Source: JALYTY01 sp964546935 (lineage in GTDB: Bacteria; Vulcanimicrobiota; Vulcanimicrobiia; Vulcanimicrobiales; Vulcanimicrobiaceae). From it: 64,000 nt of DNA. How positions within the stretch are numbered: the stretch's first letter is position 1; every line of letters starts with the position of its first letter. Below the pieces are notes generated by a model. It made no database searches. It saw nothing but the letters and a program-made list of their open reading frames with translations, and was not told where the DNA came from. This document shows positions 1-9,400 of this stretch, piece by piece. The position numbers were made by a program, and so were the translations under genes. The stretch covers positions 1 through 64,000 of the forward strand of contig CAZJLJ010000005.1 in the NCBI GenBank assembly GCA_964546935.1, read 5' to 3'.

Positions 1-66
1 GCCCGGTCGTTCGAAACCAATGCCGCGCCGGCTAAGACCCTTACCTTTACTATCACGGTGGAATAG
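1..66 (+). CDS. 3' end of an unidentified gene (partial)
   Basis: The first 22 codons form an open frame ending in TAG at 64-66. The last residues (KTLTFTITVE) look like a terminal beta strand. The stop shares its final G with the GTG start of the next gene, so this is probably the upstream member of the same operon. Too little is present to name a product; an Ig-like or other beta-rich protein is only a guess. Confidence 0.45.
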   Translation, partial: ARSFETNAAPAKTLTFTITVE

Positions 67-848
67 TGTCCGAACGTCTCTCTTATGGTACGTACTTGAA
101 GGTCGAGGAACTCCTGGATCTTCAACGTCCGCTTTCGCGGCCCGAGCATCACGATGAACTGCTGTTCATCGTCATTCACCAAGTTTACGAGCTTTGGTTC
201 AAGCAGCTGCTTCACGAGCTGGAAGCGGTTGTCGGTGCGCTGGATCGCGACGATCTTTTGCGCGTCGCGAAGTACTTCCGGCGCATTCACACGATTCAGC
301 GCTTGTTGGAACAGCAGATCGACGTGCTCGAGACGATGACGCCGCAAGAGTTCAATCAGTTTCGCGACAACCTGAATCCGGCGAGCGGTTTTCAATCGAT
401 TCAATTCCGCGAAGTGGAGTTTCTTTGCGGCGTGCGCCGCACGGAAACGCTGCGCCACATCGAGATGACCGATGAGCAGCGGCTGCGTTTGGAACGGCGG
501 CTTGGGGAGCCGTCGCTCTACGACCGCGTGAAAGCGCTGCTCGCACGACGCGGCTTCGCCGTCGATACGAGCGAGGCGCTGATCGAGACGTTCCGCCAAA
601 TCTATAGCGGCGAAACAAAATACTACGATTTGTACTTGCTGCTTGAAGAGCTTATCGAGCTTGACGAACGGTTTTTGCTATGGCGCGGCCGTCACGTTCG
701 CATGGTCGAGCGCATGATCGGCAGCAAAACGGGAACCGGCGGCAGTTCCGGCGCTGAATACTTGCAGCGCACGCTGAGCTATAAATTCTTTCCGGAACTT
801 TGGGAAGTCCGCACGCATCTCGGTGAAGGAACCTACGTACAGCAATGA
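66..848 (+). CDS. kynA: tryptophan 2,3-dioxygenase
   Basis: Haem enzyme that opens the indole ring of L-tryptophan to give N-formylkynurenine, the first step of the kynurenine pathway; cytosolic. The 260 residues match the compact bacterial TDO length. Visible family hallmarks are the N-terminal SYGTYLKVEELL, the substrate-pocket helix HDELLFIVIHQVYELWFKQL, FRDNLNPASGFQS carrying the substrate-carboxylate arginine, and the C-terminal GTGGSSG loop. The histidine of RGRHVRMVERM (about residue 210) is the expected proximal haem ligand. The start is GTG, overlapping the preceding TAG by one base. The stop overlaps the next ATG (ATGA), so the gene is translationally coupled to the kynureninase-like gene, which supports a tryptophan-degradation operon. 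Confidence 0.95.
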   Translation: MSERLSYGTYLKVEELLDLQRPLSRPEHHDELLFIVIHQVYELWFKQLLHELEAVVGALDRDDLLRVAKYFRRIHTIQRLLEQQIDVLETMTPQEFNQFRDNLNPASGFQSIQFREVEFLCGVRRTETLRHIEMTDEQRLRLERRLGEPSLYDRVKALLARRGFAVDTSEALIETFRQIYSGETKYYDLYLLLEELIELDERFLLWRGRHVRMVERMIGSKTGTGGSSGAEYLQRTLSYKFFPELWEVRTHLGEGTYVQQ

Positions 849-1999
849 CGACGACGATTACGCATCCGCTGCACCGCGAGCAGTTTCCGATTCTGGAAAC
901 TTCGACGTACCTCGTGAGTCACTCGATGGGCGCCGCGCCCACCGGTGCGCGTACCGCGCTCGATGCCTATTGGAACGACTGGGCAACTGACGGACCCGAG
1001 GCGTGGGATCGTTGGCTGCCGCGTATCTCGGAAATTGCTAACGGTATCGGTTCGATTGTCGGCGCCGCGCCGGACACGATCTTTCTTGGACCGAATGTTT
1101 CCGTGCTGCAAGCGGCGCTTGCGACGTCGCTCGACTTTCGCGGCAAACGCAACGAAGTAGTCTACGAAGCGCTGCAATTTCCGTCGCTAACGTACGTCTG
1201 GGCCGAATGGGAACGGTACGGCGCCAAAACCGTCGTGATCCCGTCTTCGGACGGCAAGACGATTCCAACCGAACGAATTATCGCGTCGATCTCCGAGCAC
1301 ACCGTAATCGCAGTGCTTTCGCATGCGTACTACGTCTCGGGCGCCATCGCGGACATCCGCACGATTCAACGGCACTGTCGCGAAGTCGGTGCGTTGCTCT
1401 GCGTCGATGCCTATCAAACCACCGGCGTTTACCCGTACGACGTTACGGAATGGGACCTCGACATTGTCACCGGCGGCTCGCACAAATGGTTGCTTGGCGG
1501 TCCCGGATGCGGATGGATCTACGTCAAGCCGGGCCTGCTCGAACGCTTTCGTCCGGCGGTGACGGGGTGGATGGCGCACGCGAAACCGTTCGATTTCGAA
1601 GAAGCGCCGATTCGCTACGCGCCCTCGATGTATCGCTTCGGAACCGGAACGCCGACTATTCCGGGATATCTTGTTGCGCAGCCGGGACACGACTTGATTC
1701 GTTCGGTCGGCGTGTCACGAATTCGCGAGCACAACGTTAGGCTTACCACCAAGCTTGCCGAGATGGCGCTGGAACGGAACCTTCGTGTGAATACGCCGCT
1801 TGAACCCCCACAGCGCACGGGCTGGATCGGGATCGATTTTACGAACTCAGACCGCGTGTGCAAACAATTGATAGAGGAACGGGTCTTTGTGGATTATCGC
1901 CCCGGATGCGGAATTCGCGTGAGCCCGCATTTTTACACAACCGATGAAGAGATCGATAAATTCTTCGCGACGTTAGATAAATTACGAAAGCAGACATGA
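845..1999 (+). CDS. kynU: kynureninase-like PLP enzyme (aminotransferase class V fold)
   Basis: Predicted to cleave kynurenine (or 3-hydroxykynurenine) to anthranilate and alanine. Fold-type I PLP motifs are clear: the Schiff-base lysine is K214 in GGSHKWLLGGPG, and D188 in CVDAYQTTG should contact the pyridine nitrogen. The N-terminal YLVSHSMGAAP corresponds to the kynureninase NSLG region. The C-terminal VFVDYRPGCGIRVSPHFYTT has the kynureninase pattern of an arginine followed by PH and an aromatic. At 384 residues it is slightly shorter than typical kynureninases (about 410-420). Its first four bases overlap the stop of the dioxygenase gene and its stop overlaps the transporter start. Other class V enzymes share the fold, so the assignment rests partly on the neighbour. 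Confidence 0.8.
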   Translation: MTTTITHPLHREQFPILETSTYLVSHSMGAAPTGARTALDAYWNDWATDGPEAWDRWLPRISEIANGIGSIVGAAPDTIFLGPNVSVLQAALATSLDFRGKRNEVVYEALQFPSLTYVWAEWERYGAKTVVIPSSDGKTIPTERIIASISEHTVIAVLSHAYYVSGAIADIRTIQRHCREVGALLCVDAYQTTGVYPYDVTEWDLDIVTGGSHKWLLGGPGCGWIYVKPGLLERFRPAVTGWMAHAKPFDFEEAPIRYAPSMYRFGTGTPTIPGYLVAQPGHDLIRSVGVSRIREHNVRLTTKLAEMALERNLRVNTPLEPPQRTGWIGIDFTNSDRVCKQLIEERVFVDYRPGCGIRVSPHFYTTDEEIDKFFATLDKLRKQT

Positions 2000-3348
2000 C
2001 GCCCGGCTCGATGGTCGTTGATCACACAAGAGTAGGCGCCGCATTCCGGCGCCTTTCTGTTCCCCTTGCCGTACAGATGCTCGGGGATCAGATTCTTGGT
2101 ATCGTGGACACGATCGTCATCGGGTATTTGGGAACCGTCGCGCTCGCCGGCGTGACGGCCGCTACCATCGTCTTCTTCACCATCATCATGACGCTGGGCG
2201 GATTGTGGAGCGGGCTAAGCATCATTGCGGCTCAACGCATCGGCGCGCACGACGTCGACGGGTACGGACGCACCGTTCGCGCCGGTTTCCTCATTCCGTT
2301 TATCGCCGCAATCGCGCTCGCGCTGATCAGCATCCCCGTCAGCATTCCAATCATCGGCCGGATGATCGGCGGGCTCGCCTCGACCGAAGCATCGGGCATC
2401 TATTTGATCCTGCGGTGTTTTTCGTTGATTCCCATCAACGTCTCGGCAACACTCATTGTTGGCCTAGGCGCGGCCGGCAATAGAAAACTCGGGATCTATC
2501 TGCTTGCGATCATCAACCTGATTCACATTCCGTTGCTGCTGGTGCTTGCGCTTGGGATCGGGACCCATCATCCGTACGGTATCGTCGGTGCGGGTATTTC
2601 GACGCTCGTTTCCGAAGCGATCGCGGCAATTTTCGCGGTGATTTACGTTGTGCGCAAACCCGTGTACCGCATTTTCTCGGAGCTCACAATCGACTGGAAC
2701 CTTGCCGTTCGATGCGCGTGGCTCGGCGTTCCGGAAAGCGTCTTCGGTCTTGCGCTCGTGGGCCCGGACATCGCTATCGTTTCGATGCTTGCGCCGCTTG
2801 GGGCCACGGCAATTGCCGCTTTTCGTGCGCTCAACGTTGTCTCCGACTTGACGTTCGTGGTGCCCAGTCCGCTCCAAAGCGCAACGCAGACGGTAATCGG
2901 ACAACGGCTCGGTGCGCGCGACACCGAAGGAGCGCACTGGTTTTTGCACCGCGCGATCCGCACGACGTTCATCGTCTCGACCCTCACCGGAATCGTCGTT
3001 GCGGTTTTCGCATGGCCGCTTTCTTATTTGTTCACACTCAACGCGATGGTAGCGTCGGCGGCCGCGCTGCCGCTGGCGCTTCACATGGTCACGCTGCCGA
3101 TTAAAGGCATGGCGATGGTTGCGCTTTCGCCGATTCGCGCCGCCGGTGACACCCAGTTCTCGATGTTCATCGGCGTATTGTGCAGCGTCGTGGTTTTGCC
3201 GCTCACGTGGTTCGGTATCGAGCGGCTGCACATCGGACTCTACAGCGTTCCCATCGCGTGGATCATTGCGTGGTCTGCACGTGGGGTTGTTACCGCGCTG
3301 AAGTTGCGTCGCGGAAGTTGGGCGCAGCGAGCGCCGCTCGCTGCTTAG
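1996..3348 (+). CDS. MATE family multidrug/metabolite exporter
   Basis: A 450-residue polytopic inner-membrane protein with about twelve hydrophobic segments in two similar halves, as in MATE (NorM/DinF-type) antiporters that use Na+ or H+ gradients. The N-terminal FRRLSVPLAVQMLGDQILGIVDTI stretch and the internal repeat near residues 240-300 (VPESVFGLALVGPDIAIVSM) are typical of the family. It overlaps the kynureninase-like gene by ATGA, so the three genes should be one transcript. The context suggests export of a kynurenine-pathway product such as kynurenine or anthranilate; this is inference, since MATE substrates cannot be read from sequence. Confidence 0.88.
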   Translation: MTPGSMVVDHTRVGAAFRRLSVPLAVQMLGDQILGIVDTIVIGYLGTVALAGVTAATIVFFTIIMTLGGLWSGLSIIAAQRIGAHDVDGYGRTVRAGFLIPFIAAIALALISIPVSIPIIGRMIGGLASTEASGIYLILRCFSLIPINVSATLIVGLGAAGNRKLGIYLLAIINLIHIPLLLVLALGIGTHHPYGIVGAGISTLVSEAIAAIFAVIYVVRKPVYRIFSELTIDWNLAVRCAWLGVPESVFGLALVGPDIAIVSMLAPLGATAIAAFRALNVVSDLTFVVPSPLQSATQTVIGQRLGARDTEGAHWFLHRAIRTTFIVSTLTGIVVAVFAWPLSYLFTLNAMVASAAALPLALHMVTLPIKGMAMVALSPIRAAGDTQFSMFIGVLCSVVVLPLTWFGIERLHIGLYSVPIAWIIAWSARGVVTALKLRRGSWAQRAPLAA

Positions 3349-3349
3349 T

Positions 3350-3787
3350 CTAACCGGGCAGCAGAAACGACTCTTCCGTTACGACGCGCGACGGGCGTCC
3401 GTATCCGCCGAAGATTCCAAGCGCGGCGAAGAGACCGTTAAACCAAAGATCGGCACCGTAAAGCGGCGCAACGCCAAAGAGCGTGTTGGTAATCGGAATG
3501 AGCCCGAAGAACAATAGCATAAGCGACCACCATCCGACGATGCGGCACCAGATCACGGCACCGTCAAACGATCGTGCGGCCAGCAATGCGCAGAGGCCTA
3601 AGAGGATGTCGACAACGTTCGAGCTTCCATTCACGGCAAAGATGCCGGCAAGCATTCGATACGAAAAATCAATCGAAAGCACGGGAGCGTCGAACGGAGC
3701 CGGCGGCGCAATCCACGGGACGAAGCCCGCGATTCCGAACAAAATCAAAAAAGCTCCGGCAATACGGGCGAGGAGTGGTGCGCTCAT
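3350..3787 (-). CDS. small four-helix membrane protein, DUF4383-like
   Basis: A 145-residue, very hydrophobic protein with about four membrane segments (near residues 6-28, 45-70, 80-100 and 112-130). The layout (an FGIAGFVPW segment, then NVVDILLGLCALLAA, then a glycine-rich last helix) resembles uncharacterised DUF4383-type membrane proteins, but I cannot confirm the family. It lies 9 bases downstream of the inositol-monophosphatase-family gene on the same strand, so the two probably share a transcript. It ends two bases from the MATE gene in a convergent arrangement. Function unknown. Confidence 0.7.
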   Translation of the reverse strand: MSAPLLARIAGAFLILFGIAGFVPWIAPPAPFDAPVLSIDFSYRMLAGIFAVNGSSNVVDILLGLCALLAARSFDGAVIWCRIVGWWSLMLLFFGLIPITNTLFGVAPLYGADLWFNGLFAALGIFGGYGRPSRVVTEESFLLPG

Positions 3788-3796
3788 GGCCGTTCC

Positions 3797-4591
3797 TTAG
3801 CGGTCGGCCCGCTCCAGAACCTCCCGCAGTTCGTCATGAATTCGCGTGTTTGTCGCTAAGATCGAACGAGCCTCGACCGACGCGACGGCTCCGTCCACGC
3901 GTGTGACGCGACCACCCGCCTCGGCGATCAAGAGCGAGCCGGCCGCGACGTCCCACGGGTTCAAATCGAACTCCCAAAAGCCGTCGAAACGTCCCATCGC
4001 AACGTAGGCAAGATCTAGCGCCGCCGAACCGTCGCGTCGCACCGCTTGCGCACGATGCGAGGCGGCCGCAAAGTATCGCGCATTGCGTTCGAAATCTGCG
4101 GGATGGAAACCGGTGCACACCATCGCATCCGCGACGGCCGCAATCGAAGAAACCGCGATGCGCTCACCATTCAGCCGTGCGCCGCCACCTCTTCCAGCTG
4201 CGAAAAGCTCGCCCATGAAAGGCGCGTACACCACGCCGGCAATCAGCTCTCCCGAGCGCTCGTATGCGATCGAGACGCAACACAAGGGATACCCATGTGC
4301 GTAATTCGTCGTGCCGTCCAGTGGATCGACGATCCAACGCTCGTCGCTCGTCCCCCGCGTCGTCCCCGTCTCTTCACCTAGAATCGTCGCGTTGGGAAAT
4401 GCTGCGAGCAAACGGCGTTTGATCAGTTCTTCGCTCGCCTTATCGGCGGCGGTGACCAGATCGGCGCGGCGCCCTTTTTCGCGGACGTCCAGCGGGGTGC
4501 CGGCGTATTCGCGCAGCACCGCGCCGGCTTCACGCGCGACGTCGATTGCAACGGATAACGGGTCCGGCCGCATGCCGGGTGAAACGCTCAT
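3797..4591 (-). CDS. inositol monophosphatase family protein
   Basis: Mg2+-dependent phosphatase of the IMPase/SuhB/FBPase superfamily. The metal-site motifs are present in order: GEETG (first metal glutamate), WIVDPLDGTTNYAHGYP (the DPxDGT signature) and WDVAAGSLLIAEAGG (the C-terminal WD motif). With the start at 4591 the protein is 264 residues, the normal family length. I rejected the longer frame to 4687 because the extra residues are low-complexity and antisense to the neighbouring gene; 4573 is an alternative start. The divergent DUF4149-like gene begins only three bases away, so promoters of both genes must lie inside each other's coding sequence. Substrate (inositol phosphate, histidinol phosphate or PAP) is undecided. 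Confidence 0.88.
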   Translation of the reverse strand: MSVSPGMRPDPLSVAIDVAREAGAVLREYAGTPLDVREKGRRADLVTAADKASEELIKRRLLAAFPNATILGEETGTTRGTSDERWIVDPLDGTTNYAHGYPLCCVSIAYERSGELIAGVVYAPFMGELFAAGRGGGARLNGERIAVSSIAAVADAMVCTGFHPADFERNARYFAAASHRAQAVRRDGSAALDLAYVAMGRFDGFWEFDLNPWDVAAGSLLIAEAGGRVTRVDGAVASVEARSILATNTRIHDELREVLERADR

Positions 4592-4594
4592 GGT

Positions 4595-5017
4595 ATGTGG
4601 TTTACTCTTCGATTGCTGTTGTTGGGGTTGTGGGTAGGTGCTATGGCGGGCTTTGCGTTCCTCTTTGCGCCCGCTGCGTTCGCACACGTCGGCCCAACGC
4701 CCGCATTCGCTTCAACAATCGCAGCTTGCGTACGCGAGATTACGCAGATCGGCGACTGGCTGGCGCTCGCGGCTGTCGCAATCACTGTGTTCACTCGCCT
4801 GGAATCGCGCCGTATGGCGGCGATCATCGTCGCATGCCTCATCATCGCAGTGGCAGCGGGATTCGTGGAAACGCAACTCATCGTCCCAAAAATGGAATCG
4901 ACGCCGCTGCAAACGGCCGCATATGATGCGCTCCACCGTCAAAGCAGCAGCGTCTATTCAGTTGTGTTACTCAGCGCCCTCGTCGCTTTTACTCTGAGCG
5001 CGCGAAGGCAGCTATAG
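4595..5017 (+). CDS. DUF4149-like membrane protein
   Basis: 140 residues with four predicted membrane helices (about 5-28, 48-68, 73-95 and 118-136). The opening LRLLLLGLWVGAMAGFAFLFAP and the later LVAFTLSARRQ fit the small DUF4149/TMEM205-like family, whose role is unknown. Divergent from the IMPase-family gene with start codons three bases apart and no clear Shine-Dalgarno sequence, so a leaderless transcript is possible. Its last six bases overlap the end of the convergent exported-protein gene. Confidence 0.72.
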   Translation: MWFTLRLLLLGLWVGAMAGFAFLFAPAAFAHVGPTPAFASTIAACVREITQIGDWLALAAVAITVFTRLESRRMAAIIVACLIIAVAAGFVETQLIVPKMESTPLQTAAYDALHRQSSSVYSVVLLSALVAFTLSARRQL

Positions 5018-5737
5018 CTGAACGAACAGATTGTACTGAATTGCGGTCTGATACGTGCCCGCTGGAATATTATTCGGAACGTTGAAAGACAGGTCGAAGC
5101 ACACGGTTTTCGTCGAACCGGCAGGGCCGCTGAAAGCCGTTTGCCCAGGAGTTCCGGAATTCGAGAATGCCGCAAACGACGTTGTTATGGTCTCGGCTTC
5201 CCATTGAAGAAGACTCGCAGTCGGATAATTGTACGTCGGGAACCCGTTGTTCGCACCGCCGCCGCTTTGATTCGATCCTTGCACGTAGTCGGTGACGTAC
5301 CACGGATACGTCTGGAAGTGTGCGAACACCTGATAAACACACGTGAACGTATTGGGTCCGTAGCCGGCCTGCATCGTCGTTGAAACAGGAACGACGTGAA
5401 GGTATTGCGCGCTCGGATCGGCCTTGACAGTGAAGTTGACTTTGACGTTCCCCTGAGGCGTCGCTTGTGCCACGACGTCGGGCATCGATAGCGGAGCAAA
5501 CGCCACTTGATTGTGGGAATCGGCGCGTGCAATCACTGAGCCGAAGGAGGCGCCGGAGTTCATTGTCGACGGCAAATATCCAACCGGTGTCGGCGACGGC
5601 GTAACAACGATCGTAAGCGGAACAATCTTCGATGTATATAAAGTCGCACTAACCGCTTCGGCGCGATGGCGCGGCTGCGATACGACAATGCCGGCCATCG
5701 CGGCAACCGCGACGAGGACAAGAAATAGCTTCTTCAA
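5012..5737 (-). CDS. exported protein, putative minor fibre subunit (last gene of fibre locus)
   Basis: A 241-residue secreted protein. Residues 1-29 form a signal peptide (KKLFLVLVAVAAMAG core, likely cleavage after AEA). The mature start ATLYTSKIVPLTIVVTPSPTP resembles the mature starts of the other two small exported proteins of this cluster (YGSVKL...VPIVNLTITP). The C-terminus YQTAIQYNLFVQL is an alternating hydrophobic strand, as expected for a subunit that donates or completes an Ig fold. Two cysteines (FTCVYQ and TVCFDL) could form a disulfide. Its ATG overlaps the stop of the previous gene (ATGA), so it is the terminal member of the fibre operon. No known family was recognised outright. 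Confidence 0.68.
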   Translation of the reverse strand: MKKLFLVLVAVAAMAGIVVSQPRHRAEAVSATLYTSKIVPLTIVVTPSPTPVGYLPSTMNSGASFGSVIARADSHNQVAFAPLSMPDVVAQATPQGNVKVNFTVKADPSAQYLHVVPVSTTMQAGYGPNTFTCVYQVFAHFQTYPWYVTDYVQGSNQSGGGANNGFPTYNYPTASLLQWEAETITTSFAAFSNSGTPGQTAFSGPAGSTKTVCFDLSFNVPNNIPAGTYQTAIQYNLFVQL

Positions 5738-6423
5738 TTTCCCACCGCCGTATAAACGATATAGACGCTGAAGTTATCCGTCGGCGGGCTACTGTAAAGC
5801 CGCAACTGATAATCGAATCCTTGCGTTGCGACATTACCCGGTTGCCCCATTGTCGAGTTCGGATAGTTCCACACGGCAGAGGTGCTCGGAGGATTTATGC
5901 CGCCGTAATTAATGCACGCCACGCCGCATGCTGCCGCGCTAGTTTTTTGAAACGCCGTGGCGGCGCTGAACGGTGAATTGGACCCGCTGGACGGCAGCCA
6001 ATATAACGTCTGATTAAGCGGAATCGTCGAACCGGGATTCGTGTTGTCCTGAATGTCGCTCATGCCTTCGGCATAGAGCGTGAAGCCGCTCCCATCGTTC
6101 GTCTGTACGGCCGCCTTCACTGCGTACCTATAAATGTATGCGTAGCCTTGTACTACGTTGGTCCCGAAGTCCACAACGCCGCCGTTCGCCACCGCGCCGC
6201 CGCCGGGTGCGGGTGTCGCACCTGAACCGACGCCGCCCTGCGGACCGAAACCCGACTGATAGTTGGGCGTAATGGTCAGATTGACGATCGGCACGATCTT
6301 GTATTCCAGCTTTACCGACCCATACGAATTCGCGACTTGTGCTGACGCATCGCGCCCGCTGACTACCACGAGCGTGGCGAGGCCGAAAAGGCAGATGCCA
6401 AGGATTCGCGTTAGCTTGCCCAT
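5734..6423 (-). CDS. exported fibre-subunit-like protein (spore-coat-U-like fold suspected)
   Basis: A 229-residue exported protein with a signal peptide (residues 1-28, cleavage after ASA). The mature N-terminus YGSVKLEYKIVPIVNLTIT closely parallels the major subunit encoded at 11423-12193. Both then share a VDFGTxxxQG element followed by AVQTNDGSGFTLY (VSVQSNDNLGFTVY in the major subunit). Two cysteines (ACGVACINYG) are close together. The C-terminus NFSVYIVYTAVGN is an alternating beta strand. The start codon overlaps the stop of the giant adhesin gene as TAATG, so translation is coupled. Probably a minor subunit or adaptor of the same fibre; the family is inferred from these internal comparisons. 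Confidence 0.7.
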   Translation of the reverse strand: MGKLTRILGICLFGLATLVVVSGRDASAQVANSYGSVKLEYKIVPIVNLTITPNYQSGFGPQGGVGSGATPAPGGGAVANGGVVDFGTNVVQGYAYIYRYAVKAAVQTNDGSGFTLYAEGMSDIQDNTNPGSTIPLNQTLYWLPSSGSNSPFSAATAFQKTSAAACGVACINYGGINPPSTSAVWNYPNSTMGQPGNVATQGFDYQLRLYSSPPTDNFSVYIVYTAVGN

Positions 6424-9400
6424 TAGTTGAACACCAACGTGTAGGTAAGAGTAACGGTTTGTGGTGAGGTGTTGCCTCCGGTCGCGACCGAGAAGTTCAT
6501 TACCGAATCGAGCGGACCGTGATACGCGTTTCCGCTATATGTAGATAGCTGAAGACCTGGCGTGGTGGTCAAGACCGGTGTCATTGCCGACTGGTTAATC
6601 GTAAAGCCGGCGTGAGTGGTCGATCGAGCAGCGCCGTTGTCGATCGCCGTCGACAACATGTTCGACGGATTCGTTCCCGGCGAAGTCGTCACGTAAAGCA
6701 CCCAAGAGTTCGGGCTGTTCGCATCGGATCGCACGCTCGCGTCCATAACGTCGGTCGCGTTGAACGTTCCGTTAAAGATACCGAAGTCGAGCGTCGTTGG
6801 GCTGCCGGCCAAGACGCGGCAGCTTATGCAATTGGTTTGCGGCGATAGCGAAAGATCGGCAGGCACAAGTGAGTTCGGTTGCGTGGGCGCGACCCATCCG
6901 GCGCTCGGCGTTAGAATCGTCAGCGTTCCATTCAAGATAACCGAGAGCACATTTGCCGCGGTGTAGGTGGGCTGCGTGGCGTAGTTCGTGCCACCGCTGG
7001 TGATCGTCGCGGGGAACGTAAACTCGTTACCAACCAGATACGGCGTTTGCGCTACGAACGTAATGTTAACCGTGCCGCCGTTCTGCGGAATGGTGCAGCC
7101 GGTAAGCGTGATGTTTCCATTGACCGGTCCGGCGGGCTTCACATTCGTATACGCAACAGCACAACCGGATGCACCACCCGAATACGTCAGCGTCGGCGTC
7201 GAGGTAATATTGAAGTAACCACCGTTGCCGGTTGCGTTATCGGTTCCGTTCGTACCCGAGCGGGTTTGCGCTGGAATAGTTAGCGTTATGCCTTGAATCG
7301 CCGTCGACCCCGTGTTGGTGACGGTGTAAACGAAGGTGCTTCCGGTGTTTGCCGTATCGGTTCCGATTTGGGGCTCGGTTCCGTTTGGCACGATCGCAGA
7401 ATTGATCTGAGTAAACGCCGCTGAGGCCGTGGTATTGCTGAACGTGATGGGAGTCGTCGAGGCAAGCGCACTCGTATCGACGCCACCGTTTGCACCGGTT
7501 ACCGACCACCCGACGTTATACGTACCAGCGGCGGGGCCCGCGGACCAATTGACGGTCATGTTCAGCTGACCGCCGGGCGCGATCGCGTTTGTTTCGTTCG
7601 TTGAACAGGGAGCTGCGTTCGTCGGTCCAGGTTTGGGACAGAGCGCGATAATCCAGTTGCGGCTTCCCGCAGCCGTTTCCCAGACGTTCCAGCCTGCCGG
7701 AACATTGATACTGGTCGGATCGCTTCCAGCAGGGAACGTCAGTTTGATTTCATCGACCCAGTCGGGGTTCGGATCGTGCGACGCAGGCGTGTTCGTGAAC
7801 ACCAAATTTGCCGACGTCGCGCCGGCCCCGGTGCCCACCGTGGACGGTTGGAACTGCATCGTCATCAGCGTCGGATTCAACGAATAGGCAGCCAACATCG
7901 AGGAGTCGACGTTGGTAGCGCCTGCAATTGCGTTAACCGTCGTTTGCGTTGGGCTGAGCGTATACGAAGCGACGTTGCATGCGCCGCAGTTGCCGTAAGC
8001 GTTGCCTTTGTCAAAGTTCGCTACGGCTGCGATATCGGTTTCCGTGAACGAAGTCTTGAACAGCGGGAATCGCAACACGAACGTTCCTGAAGTGCCGACC
8101 GCGATACCGCACTTGTCCACGGCATTTTGGTTACAGCCAATCGCGATCACGTTCTGGTTTGCGCCATTTAAGGGCAGGGCGCCGGAAGCGTTGGCCGTTG
8201 TGTTCGTATAGAGCTGCCACGTTGAGCCGGCGGGTCCGCTTACGAGTGTCGGCGGAACTCCGTTCAAGTCGATCGCCGACGGAAACGTGAGCTTCACTTC
8301 CGAGAGCTTGTGGTTCCCGGGCGAAACGACGTTGTTCAACGTAAGGTTAATCGTGTAGTAGTCCGCCGCGCCCGATGTGCTTGTACCGTAAACGTACGTC
8401 ATCTGCCCGTACGCGCCGGCGCGAGCCGCCATATTCGTCGTGCCGGTTTCGCTTTGTACGGACCAAGCGATCGTCGGAACGACGGTATTGGGATTGATGC
8501 CCTGGGCGAGAACCTGCAGATTGGGCGACGCTGTATTCTGAGTGCTGTAGTCGATGCCGTGCTCGGGCAAAATCTGCGTGGGCAAATCGCACGGCGTCGT
8601 GCAATTTCCCGCCGGAACCTGAACGGTAACATTGAACTGCAGCGTTCCGCCGACAGGAATGCCGACGTTGCGCTGATTCGGCGTCGCAATGATGACGGTA
8701 TTTACGCCGGCTCCTTGAGACGTGATCGTCCAAGCGTTGCCACCGGAGTCCACCGCAGTCGTCGCTGAAAGGCCGAGGATCTCACCGTTCGCCGGAATTG
8801 TAGCTATCTTCACGCCGCTGATCGCATCGCCGTTCCACGAGCCGAAATTGGTTCCACCGGTATTGGTAATAACGACGGTGCCGGTTGTCGCCGTGGTACC
8901 CGCGCTTAAGATGGTGTTCGTCGACCACGCAGCGTTCGCGTAATATCCCAGCAATTGGAACGATTTGCTTCCGAGGACCGCCCCGGTGTTTTTGTCGTAC
9001 AGCTGCGCGGTTAAAACGTTCGGCGCAAACGGATTTTGCGTCGGGCCAAGCGCTAGTTCGAAAACGGCGTTCAATGGGAACGGGATCGTTGCGGTAGCCG
9101 TACCGTTCGGTGAAGCGCCGACCTGTGTCGTGGTGGTCACGGGCTGCATGATCGGCGTACAACATCCGGTGTTATACGTCTGCACCGGGGTCAACACAAC
9201 GCCGTTCGGATCGCTAATGCTTACGGCAATCGTGTCGTTGTTGCTGCCGGTGAGCCCAGTCGCGCTGTACTTGAGACCGGTAACAGATTGATCCAGCAAA
9301 CCGTCCGTTGCGTAAATATTGTTGTAATTGATCGGAGCAGGTGTGGCACCTGATGCGGCTTGTGGAACGAGCGTCCAATTGACGGTCGAAGGCTGTACCG

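Noticed and set aside
2464..3231. 255-codon minus-strand ORF inside the MATE gene
   Set aside because: Composition is R/N/H-rich without hydrophobic core; shadow of the transporter reading frame.
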